This document shows, in pieces, positions 18,105 to 26,192 of a stretch of 64,000 bases of DNA. The notes below the pieces were generated by a model. That model did not search any database. It was not told where the DNA came from and saw only the letters and a list, made by a program, of their open reading frames with translations. The DNA comes from Panacagrimonas sp052389915. Lineage in GTDB: Bacteria; Pseudomonadota; Gammaproteobacteria; Nevskiales; Nevskiaceae. The stretch spans positions 124,001 to 188,000 of the forward strand of contig JBQTHL010000014.1 of NCBI GenBank assembly GCA_052389915.1, in the 5' to 3' direction. The position numbers and the translations under genes are program-made. How positions within the stretch are numbered: position 1 is the first letter of the stretch; the number at the start of each line of letters is the position of its first letter.

Positions 18105-18548
18105 TCAATCGGGGCGGATGGCAGTGTAGACGCCGTTGTGGCGGGCGACTTCAATCTGGTTTGTACGGATGATGGTTTGCAGCGCCAGGCGTACATGCCC
18201 GCGTTCGCGGTAGCGCGCGATCAGGCGATCCAGTTCTGCGGGCTGGCACAGCGCCTCCGCAACGCAATCGCCGGTACCGGGCGCGACGAAATCGATCTCG
18301 CTACGCTTGCCGAGCAGCTTCGCTTCCACACCGGCATCGACGAAACCGACGTGCAGCAACATCCATCCACTGGCCAGACCCAGAGCCGTCAGCGCGCCAC
18401 CGAACACCGTGCCGTGGGGATTGGTATTGGGTTGCAGCGGCAGATGCACCTGGATGCGACCCGGCTCGAGCAGCACCGCGCGCATCTGCATGTGCCGGCT
18501 CAGCGGGATGTGCTCGTGCAGATATCGGTTCAGTTCGTCGATGCTCAT
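18105..18548 (-). CDS. Hotdog-fold thioesterase (YiiD C-terminal type)
   Basis: The 147-residue protein matches the thioesterase domain found at the C-terminus of YiiD (PF09500 type). It has N-terminal MSIDELNRYLHEHIPLSRHM, then NPHGTVFGGALTALGLASGWMLL on the hotdog helix, and a VAPGTGD turn. It probably cleaves acyl-CoA or acyl-ACP thioesters; the substrate is unknown. The ATG is at 18546-18548, divergent from the patatin gene at 18599, leaving only 50 bp between them for both promoters. Confidence 0.82.
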   Translation of the reverse strand: MSIDELNRYLHEHIPLSRHMQMRAVLLEPGRIQVHLPLQPNTNPHGTVFGGALTALGLASGWMLLHVGFVDAGVEAKLLGKRSEIDFVAPGTGDCVAEALCQPAELDRLIARYRERGHVRLALQTIIRTNQIEVARHNGVYTAIRPD

Positions 18549-18598
18549 GCCGATACCTTATCCAAGGCCGTAGACTCCGGCCAGGGAGGAATCGCACC

Positions 18599-20383
18599 GT
18601 GAACATCCGCTCGCTGCTGTCCCAGACGAGTCTGTTCGCCGGCCTGTCGGCCGAGGCGCTGGACCAGCTTGCTTCCCGCACGCGAATCCGTGCGGTGGCC
18701 AGCGGCGAAACCCTCATCACTCCCGGCGCGGAAGCCCATCACCTCTACATCGTCGCGGTCGGCCGCTTGCGCGTGCTGCTCTATGACGGCACCGCCGTGG
18801 CCGAGATCGCACGCCTCGAACCCACCGGCGAGATCAGCCTGATCTCCGGCGAGCCGCGCACCGCGACGGTCTACGCCGTTCGCGATTCGAAGGTTCTGGA
18901 GATTGCCCGCGAAGATCTGTTCGCAATTTTTACCGCGTACCCGGCGGCGTTGTTGGAGATCAGCCGCACCATCATCTCGCGCCTGCGCCAGAACCTGCGC
19001 ACCTCCACCCTGGCCGCGGTGCGCCGGACGCGCTCGTTCGCACTGATTGCGGCAACACCGCAGATGGATGTGCGCGGATTTGCCGCCCAACTCGGCCTGG
19101 CGCTATCGAATTGCGGCCGGGTCGAGGTACTCGATTCGGCACGGGTCGAGGCCGCGCTCGGTCCCGGATACGCCGACGCACCGATCGGCGACGGCGAGAT
19201 CGAGGAAGGCCTGATCGACTGGCTGGAATCGCGGGAAATGGCTCATCGCCATCTCGTGTACTGCGGCGGCCAGACGCCGGGCAACTGGTCGCATCGCTGC
19301 ATGCGCCAGGCCGACCGCATTCTGGTGCTGGCCGACACCGCCGAGTCGCCCGAAATCACGCCGATGATCCGGGACCTGCGCGCCAGCGGCGTTCGTGCAC
19401 CCATCGACTTGGTGCTGCTGCGCGCCGATCAGGCCGGTGCCGGTCGCGTGCTGGAATGGCGCACGACCGTTGGCGCCACATCGCATTACTTCATTCGCCC
19501 CGGCCATGCGCGCGACATCGCGCGCGTGGCGCGCAGCATCACCGGCCGTGCCGTCGGGCTGGTGCTGGGCGGCGGCGGCGCACGCGGCTTTGCGCACCTG
19601 GGCCTGCTCCGCGCGCTGGAAGAACTGGACATCGACATCGACGTGTTCGGCGGCGCCAGCATGGGCGCGTTCGTGTCGGCGCTGTCGGCCTGCGGCCACA
19701 ACAGCGAGGACATGCGCCGGCTCGCCCGCGAAACCTTCGTCAGCCGCAATCTGCTCAACGATTACCTGTTCCCCAGCGTATCGCTGATCCGCGGCCGCAA
19801 ATTCCTGCGCCAGCTGCACGACATCTTCGACGACCGCCGCATCGAGGATCTGCGCACCTCGTTTTTTTGCGTCTCCACCAATCTCACGCGCGGCAGCGTG
19901 CAGGTGCACGACCGCGGCCCGCTCGACATCTGGCTGGCCACCAGCATGTGCATTCCCGGCGTGGCGCCGCCGGTGGCCTACCAGGGCGACCTGCTGGTGG
20001 ACGGCGCCGTGATCAACAGCCTGCCCACCGACATCATGCAGGCGCTGGAACGCGGACCGATCATGGCCTCCGACGTCAGCACCGAGGGCGGCATCGGCGC
20101 GCCCGGCATCGAAGGCCCCGACCCCGAAGGCCTGTTCAGTTGGACGCACGCAACGGCGCGCCCGAGCCTGTTTTCCATCCTGTTCCGCACCGCCACGCTC
20201 ACCAGCGAATCCGGTGTCGCCGCGCGCGCCAAGCGCGCCGACCTGTACCTGCGCATGCCGGTCGCCGGCATCGGCGTGTTCGACTGGAAGAAGATCGACG
20301 AAGCAGCCGAGCGCGGCTATCGGCATGCAATGGAAAAGCTGCCGGACTTCAAGTCGAGCGTGATCGATCACTGCCCCTTGTGA
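18599..20383 (+). CDS. Cyclic-nucleotide-binding patatin-like phospholipase (NTE family)
   Basis: This 594-residue protein joins an N-terminal cNMP-binding domain (about 10-125, with LITPGAEAHHLYIVAVGRLRV and GEISLISGEPRTATVYA) to a patatin lipase. Between them is a segment without clear assignment (about 140-310). The lipase has the oxyanion GGGGARG near 324, nucleophile Ser354 in GGASMGAF, and Asp468 in VDGAVINS. It resembles the NTE/YchK-type phospholipases regulated by a cAMP-like domain. The start is GTG 18599 with a strong GGGAGGA site. It converges with the acetoacetyl-CoA synthetase gene. Confidence 0.9.
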   Translation: MNIRSLLSQTSLFAGLSAEALDQLASRTRIRAVASGETLITPGAEAHHLYIVAVGRLRVLLYDGTAVAEIARLEPTGEISLISGEPRTATVYAVRDSKVLEIAREDLFAIFTAYPAALLEISRTIISRLRQNLRTSTLAAVRRTRSFALIAATPQMDVRGFAAQLGLALSNCGRVEVLDSARVEAALGPGYADAPIGDGEIEEGLIDWLESREMAHRHLVYCGGQTPGNWSHRCMRQADRILVLADTAESPEITPMIRDLRASGVRAPIDLVLLRADQAGAGRVLEWRTTVGATSHYFIRPGHARDIARVARSITGRAVGLVLGGGGARGFAHLGLLRALEELDIDIDVFGGASMGAFVSALSACGHNSEDMRRLARETFVSRNLLNDYLFPSVSLIRGRKFLRQLHDIFDDRRIEDLRTSFFCVSTNLTRGSVQVHDRGPLDIWLATSMCIPGVAPPVAYQGDLLVDGAVINSLPTDIMQALERGPIMASDVSTEGGIGAPGIEGPDPEGLFSWTHATARPSLFSILFRTATLTSESGVAARAKRADLYLRMPVAGIGVFDWKKIDEAAERGYRHAMEKLPDFKSSVIDHCPL

Positions 20384-20389
20384 TCTATG

Positions 20390-20466
20390 CGCAGGGTGCT
20401 GATGAGGCGATAGCCGAATCAAACCGGTCGGGCTGCGATAGGCCAAACCGCCATCCGCACCCTACG
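20390..20466. repeat. Intergenic inverted repeat (family C)
   Basis: GCAGGGTGCTGATGAGGCGA from 20391 and the complement of ATAGGCCAAACCGCCATCCG plus CACCCTAC ending at 20465 form an imperfect long hairpin (GTAGGGTGCGGATGGCG against GCAGGGTGCTGATGAGG). It fills the gap between two convergent stops and could act as a two-way terminator. Confidence 0.6.
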
Positions 20467-20468
20467 AT

Positions 20469-22499
20469 TTATTTCTTCCCAGCCAGCGGCCCTGTCGGCC
20501 GCACGTAATCCTTCGTCGTTGCCGCGAAGTCGATATACCAGTCGATGCTCGCCGGATTCATCATCGCGTCGCGACTTGCGGCTTTTTCCAGCGGCCAACC
20601 CATCAAGACCTTGCGCACCGGCACTTCCATCTTCTTGCCGGTGAGCGTGTACGGAATCTGCTCGACGAGGTAGGTCTTGTCCGGCACGTGGCGTGGGCTG
20701 CAATCGAGTTTCAGCTTGGCATTGATCTTTTTCGTCAGCACCTCGTCCAGGGCGAAACCCGGTTTGATCTGGACGAACAGCGGCATGAAGAAATTTCCGC
20801 CTTCCAGCTCGCAGCAGACGATGAGGCTGTCCGCCACTTCCTCCACCTGTTCGACCGCCCGATAAATCTCCGCCGTACCGATGCGCACGCCGAACCGGTT
20901 GAGCGTGGAGTCGCTGCGACCGTAGATGTAGCAGCCGCCACGCGAATTGATCTTGATGAAATCGCCGTGGCGCCAGACGCCAGGAAAGACGTCGAAATAG
21001 GCCTCGTGATAGCGCTTGCCGTCGGCGTCTCCCCAGAAAAATATCGGCATCGAGGGAAAGGGCTTCAGGCAGACCAGTTCGCCCACCTCGTCGATCACTT
21101 CCTTGCCCTCGTCGCTCCAGGCGCGCACGTCCATGCCCAGGCAGCGCGCCTGGATTTCCCCGGCGTACACCGGCAGCGTCGGGGATGCGCCGACGAAGCC
21201 GCTGCACAGTTCCGTCCCGCCGGATTGCGAGGTCACCCAGAGATCCTGCTTGACGTTGTCGTAGAACCACTTGAAGGTTTCCGGCGTGCTCGGTGCGCCA
21301 CCGAGCAGCACGGATTCGAGCTTGGACAAGTCGAATTTCTCGCCCGGCTTGAGCCTGGCCTTTTCCATCATCTGCACGAAGGTGGGGCTGGCGCCGAAAC
21401 CCGTCGCCTGCGTATCGGCTGCGAGTTTCCACAGCAGGTCGAGGTCGGGGTGCACCGGGCTGCCGTCGTACTGGACCGCAGCGGCGCCGGTGAGCAGCGC
21501 GGCCACCACGATGTTGTACATCATCCAGCCAGTGGTGCTGTAGAAGAACATCGCGCGGCCGGGCGCAAGGTTCATATGGAAGGTGGTGACCTTGAGGTGC
21601 TCCACCAGCACGCCCACGTGCCCGTGCACGATCGCCTTGGGAAGGCCCGTGGTGCCGGAGGAGAACATCACCCAGATCGGGTGATCGCATTCCACGCGCT
21701 CGTACTTGAATTGCTCGCGCGGCACCTCTGCGCCCGAGAACAGCGAGGCCCAGCGCAAGCCGTCCGGTATCGGCGGCGTCGGGTATTCGGGATGCAGGAA
21801 AGGAAACCACACCGCATGCCGGAGCGTGGGCAGAGCTGCGACGATCTGCTGCGCCTCGGCGATGCGCTCGAAGTCCTTGCCGCCGAAGCGATAGCCGTCG
21901 CAGACGAAGATCAGGCTGGGCTCGATCTGCGCGAAGCGTTCGATCACGGTCTTGGTGCCGAACTCCGGTGCCGCCGAGGACCACACCGCGCCGACCGAAA
22001 TCGTCGCGATCATCGCGATGGTGGTCTCCGGTACGTTGGGCATGTAGGACACGATGCGATCGCCGGGCTTGATGCCCATTTCGCGCAGACGGATCGCCAG
22101 CTTGCGCACCATGCCGCCCAGGAGCTGCCAGCTCATGGTGGCGAGCGGGCGGTTCTCGGCAAGGTGGTAGATCGCGATTTCGCCGGCTTCCGCTTCGGCC
22201 TCGTAGCTCAGCAGGTGCTCGGCGTAGTTCACCTTGCTGCCCGGAAACCACTTCGCGCCCGGCATCGCGCGCGAGTCCAGCACCTGCGTCGGCGGTGCGT
22301 CCGAGTCGATCTCGAAGTAGTCCCAGATCGCGCCCCAGAAGGCTTCGATCTCGGTCACGGACCAGGCGCGCAGCGCCTCGTAGTCCGCGAAGTGCAGCCC
22401 GCGCTCGGTGCCGAGCCAGCGCATGAACCGCGCGATTTCGGATTTCTCCACGAACCCGGGCCGCGGAGTCCACAGCAGTTCACCTTCCGTTACCGACAT
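20469..22499 (-). CDS. Acetoacetyl-CoA synthetase (acetoacetate--CoA ligase)
   Basis: This adenylate-forming enzyme activates acetoacetate to acetoacetyl-CoA with ATP. I start it at ATG 22497-22499 (GGAG seven bases upstream), giving 676 residues. Ten upstream codons from a GTG lie inside a repeat and are rejected. Features are an ACAS N-terminal domain (VTEIEAFWGAIWDYFEI), the AMP-binding motif FSSGTTGLPKAIVHGH, GWMMYNIVVAALLTGAAAV, SQSGGTELCSGF, YGRSDSTLNRFGVRIGTAEIYR and the catalytic lysine in LTGKKMEVPVRK. Length and the SGFV segment fit acetoacetyl-CoA rather than acetyl-CoA synthetase. Confidence 0.9.
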   Translation of the reverse strand: MSVTEGELLWTPRPGFVEKSEIARFMRWLGTERGLHFADYEALRAWSVTEIEAFWGAIWDYFEIDSDAPPTQVLDSRAMPGAKWFPGSKVNYAEHLLSYEAEAEAGEIAIYHLAENRPLATMSWQLLGGMVRKLAIRLREMGIKPGDRIVSYMPNVPETTIAMIATISVGAVWSSAAPEFGTKTVIERFAQIEPSLIFVCDGYRFGGKDFERIAEAQQIVAALPTLRHAVWFPFLHPEYPTPPIPDGLRWASLFSGAEVPREQFKYERVECDHPIWVMFSSGTTGLPKAIVHGHVGVLVEHLKVTTFHMNLAPGRAMFFYSTTGWMMYNIVVAALLTGAAAVQYDGSPVHPDLDLLWKLAADTQATGFGASPTFVQMMEKARLKPGEKFDLSKLESVLLGGAPSTPETFKWFYDNVKQDLWVTSQSGGTELCSGFVGASPTLPVYAGEIQARCLGMDVRAWSDEGKEVIDEVGELVCLKPFPSMPIFFWGDADGKRYHEAYFDVFPGVWRHGDFIKINSRGGCYIYGRSDSTLNRFGVRIGTAEIYRAVEQVEEVADSLIVCCELEGGNFFMPLFVQIKPGFALDEVLTKKINAKLKLDCSPRHVPDKTYLVEQIPYTLTGKKMEVPVRKVLMGWPLEKAASRDAMMNPASIDWYIDFAATTKDYVRPTGPLAGKK

Positions 22500-22509
22500 G
22501 ACGTTCTCC

Positions 22510-22563
22510 GTAGCGTGCGCACGGCGCACGGTGACTTACTTTCGTGCGCAGTGCGCACGCTAC
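22510..22563. repeat. 13-bp perfect inverted repeat upstream of acetoacetyl-CoA synthetase
   Basis: GTAGCGTGCGCAC at 22510-22522 and GTGCGCACGCTAC at 22551-22563 are exact reverse complements. They enclose 28 bp that itself contains GTGCGCA/TGCGCAC steps. The element fills the gap between the synthetase start (22499) and the stop of the upstream gene (22576). It is REP-like in style and could be an attenuator in the leader. Confidence 0.65.
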
Positions 22564-22575
22564 TTTCTAGACTTT

Positions 22576-23418
22576 CTAGCGCAGCGCGGCTAGTCGCTCC
22601 AGCACTTTCTCAGGCACCGCATCGACCGGCACCGTCGCGAACCGGAAGGTTCCGGTCGGCGCTGCCGGCGCCGCTTCGCCGGTCCAGAAACCGGACGCGA
22701 GCGCGAGTCCGCTCACCGCGCCCGAAACAGCACGCGGCGCAATGACAAACTGCATGCCGGTCGCATCGCCCGAGAACCCGTTCGCGGAAGGCAGGCGCAG
22801 GCCCAGGTCCCAGCGGTAGTGCCCGGCGATGTTGACGACGGGCTGGTACCAGCCGATCTCTTCGGCCGACACCGGCTCGGCGCCTTCGATCTCTTCGAGC
22901 AGAAGGCCATCCACAGCGGCATCGCCGAAGCTGCGCAGGAACTCCGCGACGTAGACCGCGCAAGCGTCGGCCTCGTCGCCCCCCACCTCGACCTCCGCAC
23001 CCTCGCCGAAGGCCAGCCGGTAAGCCTCGATCACCCAGGCGCGTGGCGAAGGCAGCGCCAGCACCAGCGGCAGTTGCGAGAACGCCGCGCGCAGGCCGCG
23101 CACCGTGTCCACCAGCAGCGCACGCAGCCCTTCGTCTGCCAGCAAGGTGCGGGCGGGGACGATCGCTCTCTTCTTGCCGGCCATCGCCTCCTTCAAACCG
23201 GGATGCGCCGCGACCCAGGCTCGCGCGAACAAGCCCATCGGAACCACATTGAAATCCGGCCTGAGCAGGCCCGAGGCCTTGCGCCGGAACGCCACGTATT
23301 CCGCCGCCTCCCCCCAGGGCGTCTTGCCACCGGCCAGCAGGCGATCCGCGTACGCGGTGTCGTCCAGCCACAGCAGCGGCTTGCTGGCGGTTGCGATGAG
23401 ATCCATCACCTTCGGCAT
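22576..23418 (-). CDS. Conserved hypothetical protein, possibly TIM-barrel enzyme
   Basis: I do not recognise this 280-residue protein with certainty. It lacks a signal peptide and membrane segments. It contains AIVPARTLLADEGLRALLVDTVRGL, LPLVLALPSPRAWVIEAYRLAFGE, a DGLLLEEIEG stretch and HYRWDLGLRLPSA. The alternating strand/helix pattern and a D-G-L-L-L-E-E element recall uroporphyrinogen-decarboxylase- or MetE-like barrels, but that is only an impression. The ATG at 23416-23418 follows a purine-rich GGGAAGGG site. It sits between the SDR and acetoacetyl-CoA synthetase on the same strand, so it may serve the same catabolic unit. Confidence 0.65.
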   Translation of the reverse strand: MPKVMDLIATASKPLLWLDDTAYADRLLAGGKTPWGEAAEYVAFRRKASGLLRPDFNVVPMGLFARAWVAAHPGLKEAMAGKKRAIVPARTLLADEGLRALLVDTVRGLRAAFSQLPLVLALPSPRAWVIEAYRLAFGEGAEVEVGGDEADACAVYVAEFLRSFGDAAVDGLLLEEIEGAEPVSAEEIGWYQPVVNIAGHYRWDLGLRLPSANGFSGDATGMQFVIAPRAVSGAVSGLALASGFWTGEAAPAAPTGTFRFATVPVDAVPEKVLERLAALR

Positions 23419-23530
23419 ATCCCTTCCCCCCGTGTCGAGTGGTGTTTAGTTATAGGCCAATTCTACCTTTGGGGTCGCAGACCCAAACGTCGGCGGGACG
23501 CCATGTTCACCCGCGTCGCAGGCCGGGCGC

Positions 23531-24340
23531 TCAGGCGGCGGTCAGGCCGCCATCCACCACCAGTTCGCTACCCGTGATCCACTTTGCGGCATCGGACGCC
23601 AGATAAATGACCGCGCTGGCCACGTCCGCGGTCTGCCCGAAGCCCATCGGGTGAATCGCCTTGATCGCGGTCTCTGCCGTCGCGTAATCCGGAGCGAGGC
23701 CAAGGTCCACGAAGTGCTTGATGAAGTTGGTGCCCATGTCCGTGACGACGATGCCGGGGTGGATCGAATTGACCCGGATACCGGTGCCGAGCTGTGCGCA
23801 TTCGACGGCCGCAGCCTTGCTCATCAAGCGCACCGCGCCCTTGGACGTGTGATACGCCATGTGCCCGGTGGTGCCGATGATGCCGGCCACGGACGAGAGA
23901 TTGACGATGGAACTTCCCGGCTTCATTACGCGCATCGCGTGCTTGTGGCCGAGAAACACGCCGGTGACATTGACCTCCATGACGCGGCGGAAATCCTCGA
24001 CCTCGCATTGCGTGATCAGCGCCGCGGTCTCGATCCCGGCGTTGTTCACGAGAATGTCGAGCTTGCCGAAGTGTTGCTGCGCGGCAGCGACCGCGGCCTC
24101 CCACTGCGCCTCGACGGTCACGTCGTGCTTCTGGAACTCCGCCGTGCCGCCACCCTTGCGAATGCGCTCCACGGTCTCGCGGCCGGCGCCCTCGAGCACA
24201 TCCGTTACGAGCACCGCGGCACCGGCCTGTGCCAGCGCCTCACAGACCGCGGCCCCGATACCACGGGCACCGCCGCTGACCAGGGCGACCTTGCCGTCGA
24301 GACGGAAAGCTCGGGTGGAATCTACTGACTGCTCGGCCAT
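23531..24340 (-). CDS. SDR family oxidoreductase
   Basis: This is a classical short-chain dehydrogenase of 269 residues. It has the cofactor motif SGGARGIGAAVCEAL (Gly-rich, residues 22-36), DV near 66, NNAGIE, the catalytic Ser in NLSSVAGIIG, Tyr/Lys in YHTSK, and NSIHPGIVVTDMG. The C-terminal ASDAAKWITGSELVVDGGLTAA is typical of 3-oxoacyl reductase/3-hydroxysteroid dehydrogenase-like members. NAD rather than NADP use is suggested by Asp at the end of the second strand (LVTDV). The start at ATG 24338-24340 has GAGGAG upstream. The substrate is unknown; neighbours point to acyl-CoA or ketone metabolism. Confidence 0.9.
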   Translation of the reverse strand: MAEQSVDSTRAFRLDGKVALVSGGARGIGAAVCEALAQAGAAVLVTDVLEGAGRETVERIRKGGGTAEFQKHDVTVEAQWEAAVAAAQQHFGKLDILVNNAGIETAALITQCEVEDFRRVMEVNVTGVFLGHKHAMRVMKPGSSIVNLSSVAGIIGTTGHMAYHTSKGAVRLMSKAAAVECAQLGTGIRVNSIHPGIVVTDMGTNFIKHFVDLGLAPDYATAETAIKAIHPMGFGQTADVASAVIYLASDAAKWITGSELVVDGGLTAA

Positions 24341-24411
24341 GTATGCGCTCCTCGCTGGCTATCGATGGGTGGCTCCTTAGCAGGAGCCTCGTTATGCGAC
24401 GAGATTACGCC

Positions 24412-24427
24412 ACTGCGCTAGCGCAGT
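24412..24427. promoter_or_regulatory. 16-bp perfect palindrome upstream of the SDR gene
   Basis: ACTGCGCTAGCGCAGT is fully self-complementary and lies 72 bp before the SDR start. This position and symmetry suit a repressor operator; no regulator gene is adjacent. Confidence 0.45.
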
Positions 24428-24603
24428 CTTCTATCCCAAGCGGCAGCCCGAAGGCCATCCGCGACACCAGCCGTGCCCCAGCCCTCTTCCACAAGGGAAC
24501 CGTGTTCCGCCAGGAGACGCGATACCATCACCGCAGAGAACGTCAAACTTCTACTGCCACCCCCAAAGAGCCGGCGGTTCTCTCAACCAAACGGGAGAGA
24601 CCC

Positions 24604-24630
24604 AGGGGCGGGCGCGAGGGCCCCTTTTTG
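24604..24630 (+). terminator. Orphan Rho-independent terminator, plus strand
   Basis: AGGGGC (24604-24609) and GCCCCT (24620-24625) pair as a 6-bp stem with a 10-base loop, followed by TTTTT. The T-run is on the plus strand, so it cannot serve the minus-strand enoyl-CoA hydratase gene whose stop lies just right of it. Confidence 0.6.
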
Positions 24631-24644
24631 TTTCTCTCGGCCGC

Positions 24645-25607
24645 TCAGGCCGCCATCTTCGCAATCAGCTCGTCGAGCTCGGCGATGACGGCCCGGGCCT
24701 CGTCGCCCTCTGGGATTGGTTTTCCGGAATCACGCCACTCGACTGCGGCCTTGAAGCCGTGCACGCGTGAATAGCGGCGGAACCACATCCCTTCCGGATT
24801 GTTGCGCGTGATGCCGTCGAACAGCGTCGACAAGGTCTGACTCGCGCGCAGGCCCATGCGCTCGACCGCTTCATTGACGACCATTTTCTGCATGGTAAGC
24901 ATGCCCAGCGGAATGCCGGCCATCCGGTCCGCCAGCGCATTCACCCGCTCGTCGAGTCGGTCGCCCGGCGCGGATTCACTGACCAGGCCCCACGCTTCAG
25001 CCTTGACGCCATCGATGAGATCGCCGGTCAGCAGCAGCCGCTTCGCGCGTTCCGGGCCGAGCCGGTAGGTCCAGTGCGCCGTGGTCGGGCAACCCCAGAC
25101 TCTGACCGGCATGTAGCCGATCCGGGCCGTGTCTTCCATGATCACCTGATCGCAACAGAGCGCAATGTCCGATCCGCCGGCGATGGCGTACTTGTGGACT
25201 CGCGCGATCGTCGGCTTGGGTGAATGCCAGAGCGACATGAAGTCGTCGGTGCAGCCGCGCATCGCGCGGTAATCGACCATCGGATCCCAGGGCCTGGCTT
25301 CCTGCTTGCAGGGGTGCTCCTGCGTGCTCTCGCCGAACAACGTGATGTCGAAGCCAGCGCAGAACGCCGCACCCGCGCCCTGCACCACGATCACCTGCAG
25401 ATCGCTGCGCGCATTGACGGCATCGACCGCACGGCGAACCTCCCCCGGCGTGTCGAAGCCGATGGCGTTCAGGCGTTGCGGACGGTTGAACGTGATGCGG
25501 GCAATCCGCGGGTTCCGGGGATCCTTGCGCACGGTCAGGCTTGAGAACGCTTCGTCAGGAACGACGGCTTCGCCCGCGTAAGGGTCGGCTCCTGCCGCAA
25601 TCGCCAT
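24645..25607 (-). CDS. Enoyl-CoA hydratase/isomerase family protein 1
   Basis: This crotonase-fold enzyme of about 320 residues has ITFNRPQRLNAIG near the N-terminus, the oxyanion-hole segment GAGAAFCAGFDITLFG, and the second strand-turn KYAIAGGSDIALCCDQVIMED. The catalytic Glu position of classical hydratases is replaced (VRVWGCPTTAHW), so it may be another crotonase activity. The ATG at 25605-25607 has GGAG eight bases upstream. An earlier ATG at 25611-25613 overlaps the stop of the AP2-like gene (ATGA), so either start is possible. It is longer than usual, with a C-terminal helical extension ending ELDELIAKMAA. Confidence 0.85.
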   Translation of the reverse strand: MAIAAGADPYAGEAVVPDEAFSSLTVRKDPRNPRIARITFNRPQRLNAIGFDTPGEVRRAVDAVNARSDLQVIVVQGAGAAFCAGFDITLFGESTQEHPCKQEARPWDPMVDYRAMRGCTDDFMSLWHSPKPTIARVHKYAIAGGSDIALCCDQVIMEDTARIGYMPVRVWGCPTTAHWTYRLGPERAKRLLLTGDLIDGVKAEAWGLVSESAPGDRLDERVNALADRMAGIPLGMLTMQKMVVNEAVERMGLRASQTLSTLFDGITRNNPEGMWFRRYSRVHGFKAAVEWRDSGKPIPEGDEARAVIAELDELIAKMAA

Positions 25608-25609
25608 GA

Positions 25610-26128
25610 TCATTTCTCCGGTTGTGCTGCCTGTCGTCGAGCGCCTGGTTGGGCCTCAAGCGACGCGCGCTCAGCGAGCAATGAGTCTCTCCAGGCAACG
25701 GCTTCCTTTATGACGGCCTTCAACGAGCGATCACCGACCAAGAGTTTCTTGTTCTTGGTCTCGCCTTTGGCGACGCGGACAGACACCGTGACGTACTGCG
25801 CCGGGCCGACCGCGCGTGGTGCAGATGTAATTGATATGCCCATGCGACCCGTGTTGCTGCGGGCCTTACTGGAGAAAGCGGGCAACCCTGCCTTAGATGC
25901 GGGAATAGAAGCCTCCAACTCGGGTCGGAAGGCACGCGCTGCCGCCCGTGCACCTTCCTTGTTGCCGTTTGTACTGTCACTGAAGAACCGCGTGTACTCG
26001 ACTCCATCTCTCTTGAAGTACACCTGAAAGCCGTGTGACTCACCGCGTTTTTGACCTTTCGGCCGCGGCTTCGAATCAATGCGCTTGATGTTGTCTTCCG
26101 AGTCCGGGTTGGTCCTACGCGATTCCAT
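25610..26128 (-). CDS. AP2/ERF-like DNA-binding domain protein
   Basis: This 172-residue basic protein starts at ATG 26126-26128 with an AAGGAG site. A longer frame from 26299 is rejected. It seems to carry two AP2-like beta-sheet units. The first is HGFQVYFKRDGVEYTRFFSD followed by an Ala/Arg-rich helix (EGARAAARAFRPEL). The second is MGISITSAPRAVGPAQYVTVSVRVAKGE with a helix KAVIKEAVAWRDSLLAE. Similar units occur in phage and mobile-element proteins, but no element is visible here. It lies between two enoyl-CoA hydratase genes on the same strand, and the downstream hydratase may be coupled to its stop. It may be their regulator; this is a guess. Confidence 0.6.
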   Translation of the reverse strand: MESRRTNPDSEDNIKRIDSKPRPKGQKRGESHGFQVYFKRDGVEYTRFFSDSTNGNKEGARAAARAFRPELEASIPASKAGLPAFSSKARSNTGRMGISITSAPRAVGPAQYVTVSVRVAKGETKNKKLLVGDRSLKAVIKEAVAWRDSLLAERASLEAQPGARRQAAQPEK

Positions 26129-26192
26129 GATTGCTCTCCTTTGAGGCCCAACGCATTCTTGCCCGACGGTCGGATCGGTGCTAACACCCGCT

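Larger units (their letters stand above)
24341..24644. other. 304-bp gene-free gap with three hairpins
   Basis: No credible coding frame is seen. On the SDR side lies GGCTCC-TTAGCA-GGAGCC (24371-24388), which would form a stem in the SDR leader RNA. A 16-bp perfect palindrome follows at 24412-24427. Towards the other end, GGTTCTCTC/GAGAGACC (about 24576-24602) forms a stem directly before a plus-strand Rho-independent terminator at 24604-24630. No plus-strand gene precedes this terminator within the window for more than 3 kb, so a small RNA in the gap is possible. Confidence 0.5.

Noticed and set aside
20469..22529. GTG start ten codons upstream for acetoacetyl-CoA synthetase
   Set aside because: It lies inside the inverted repeat, has no ribosome binding site, and the family N-terminus begins at the ATG 22497-22499.
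24430..24640. Glycine-riboswitch-like pieces (CTCTCAACCAAACGGGAGAG, CCCGAAGG)
   Set aside because: The pieces are too far apart, aptamer core bases are missing and no plus-strand gene follows.
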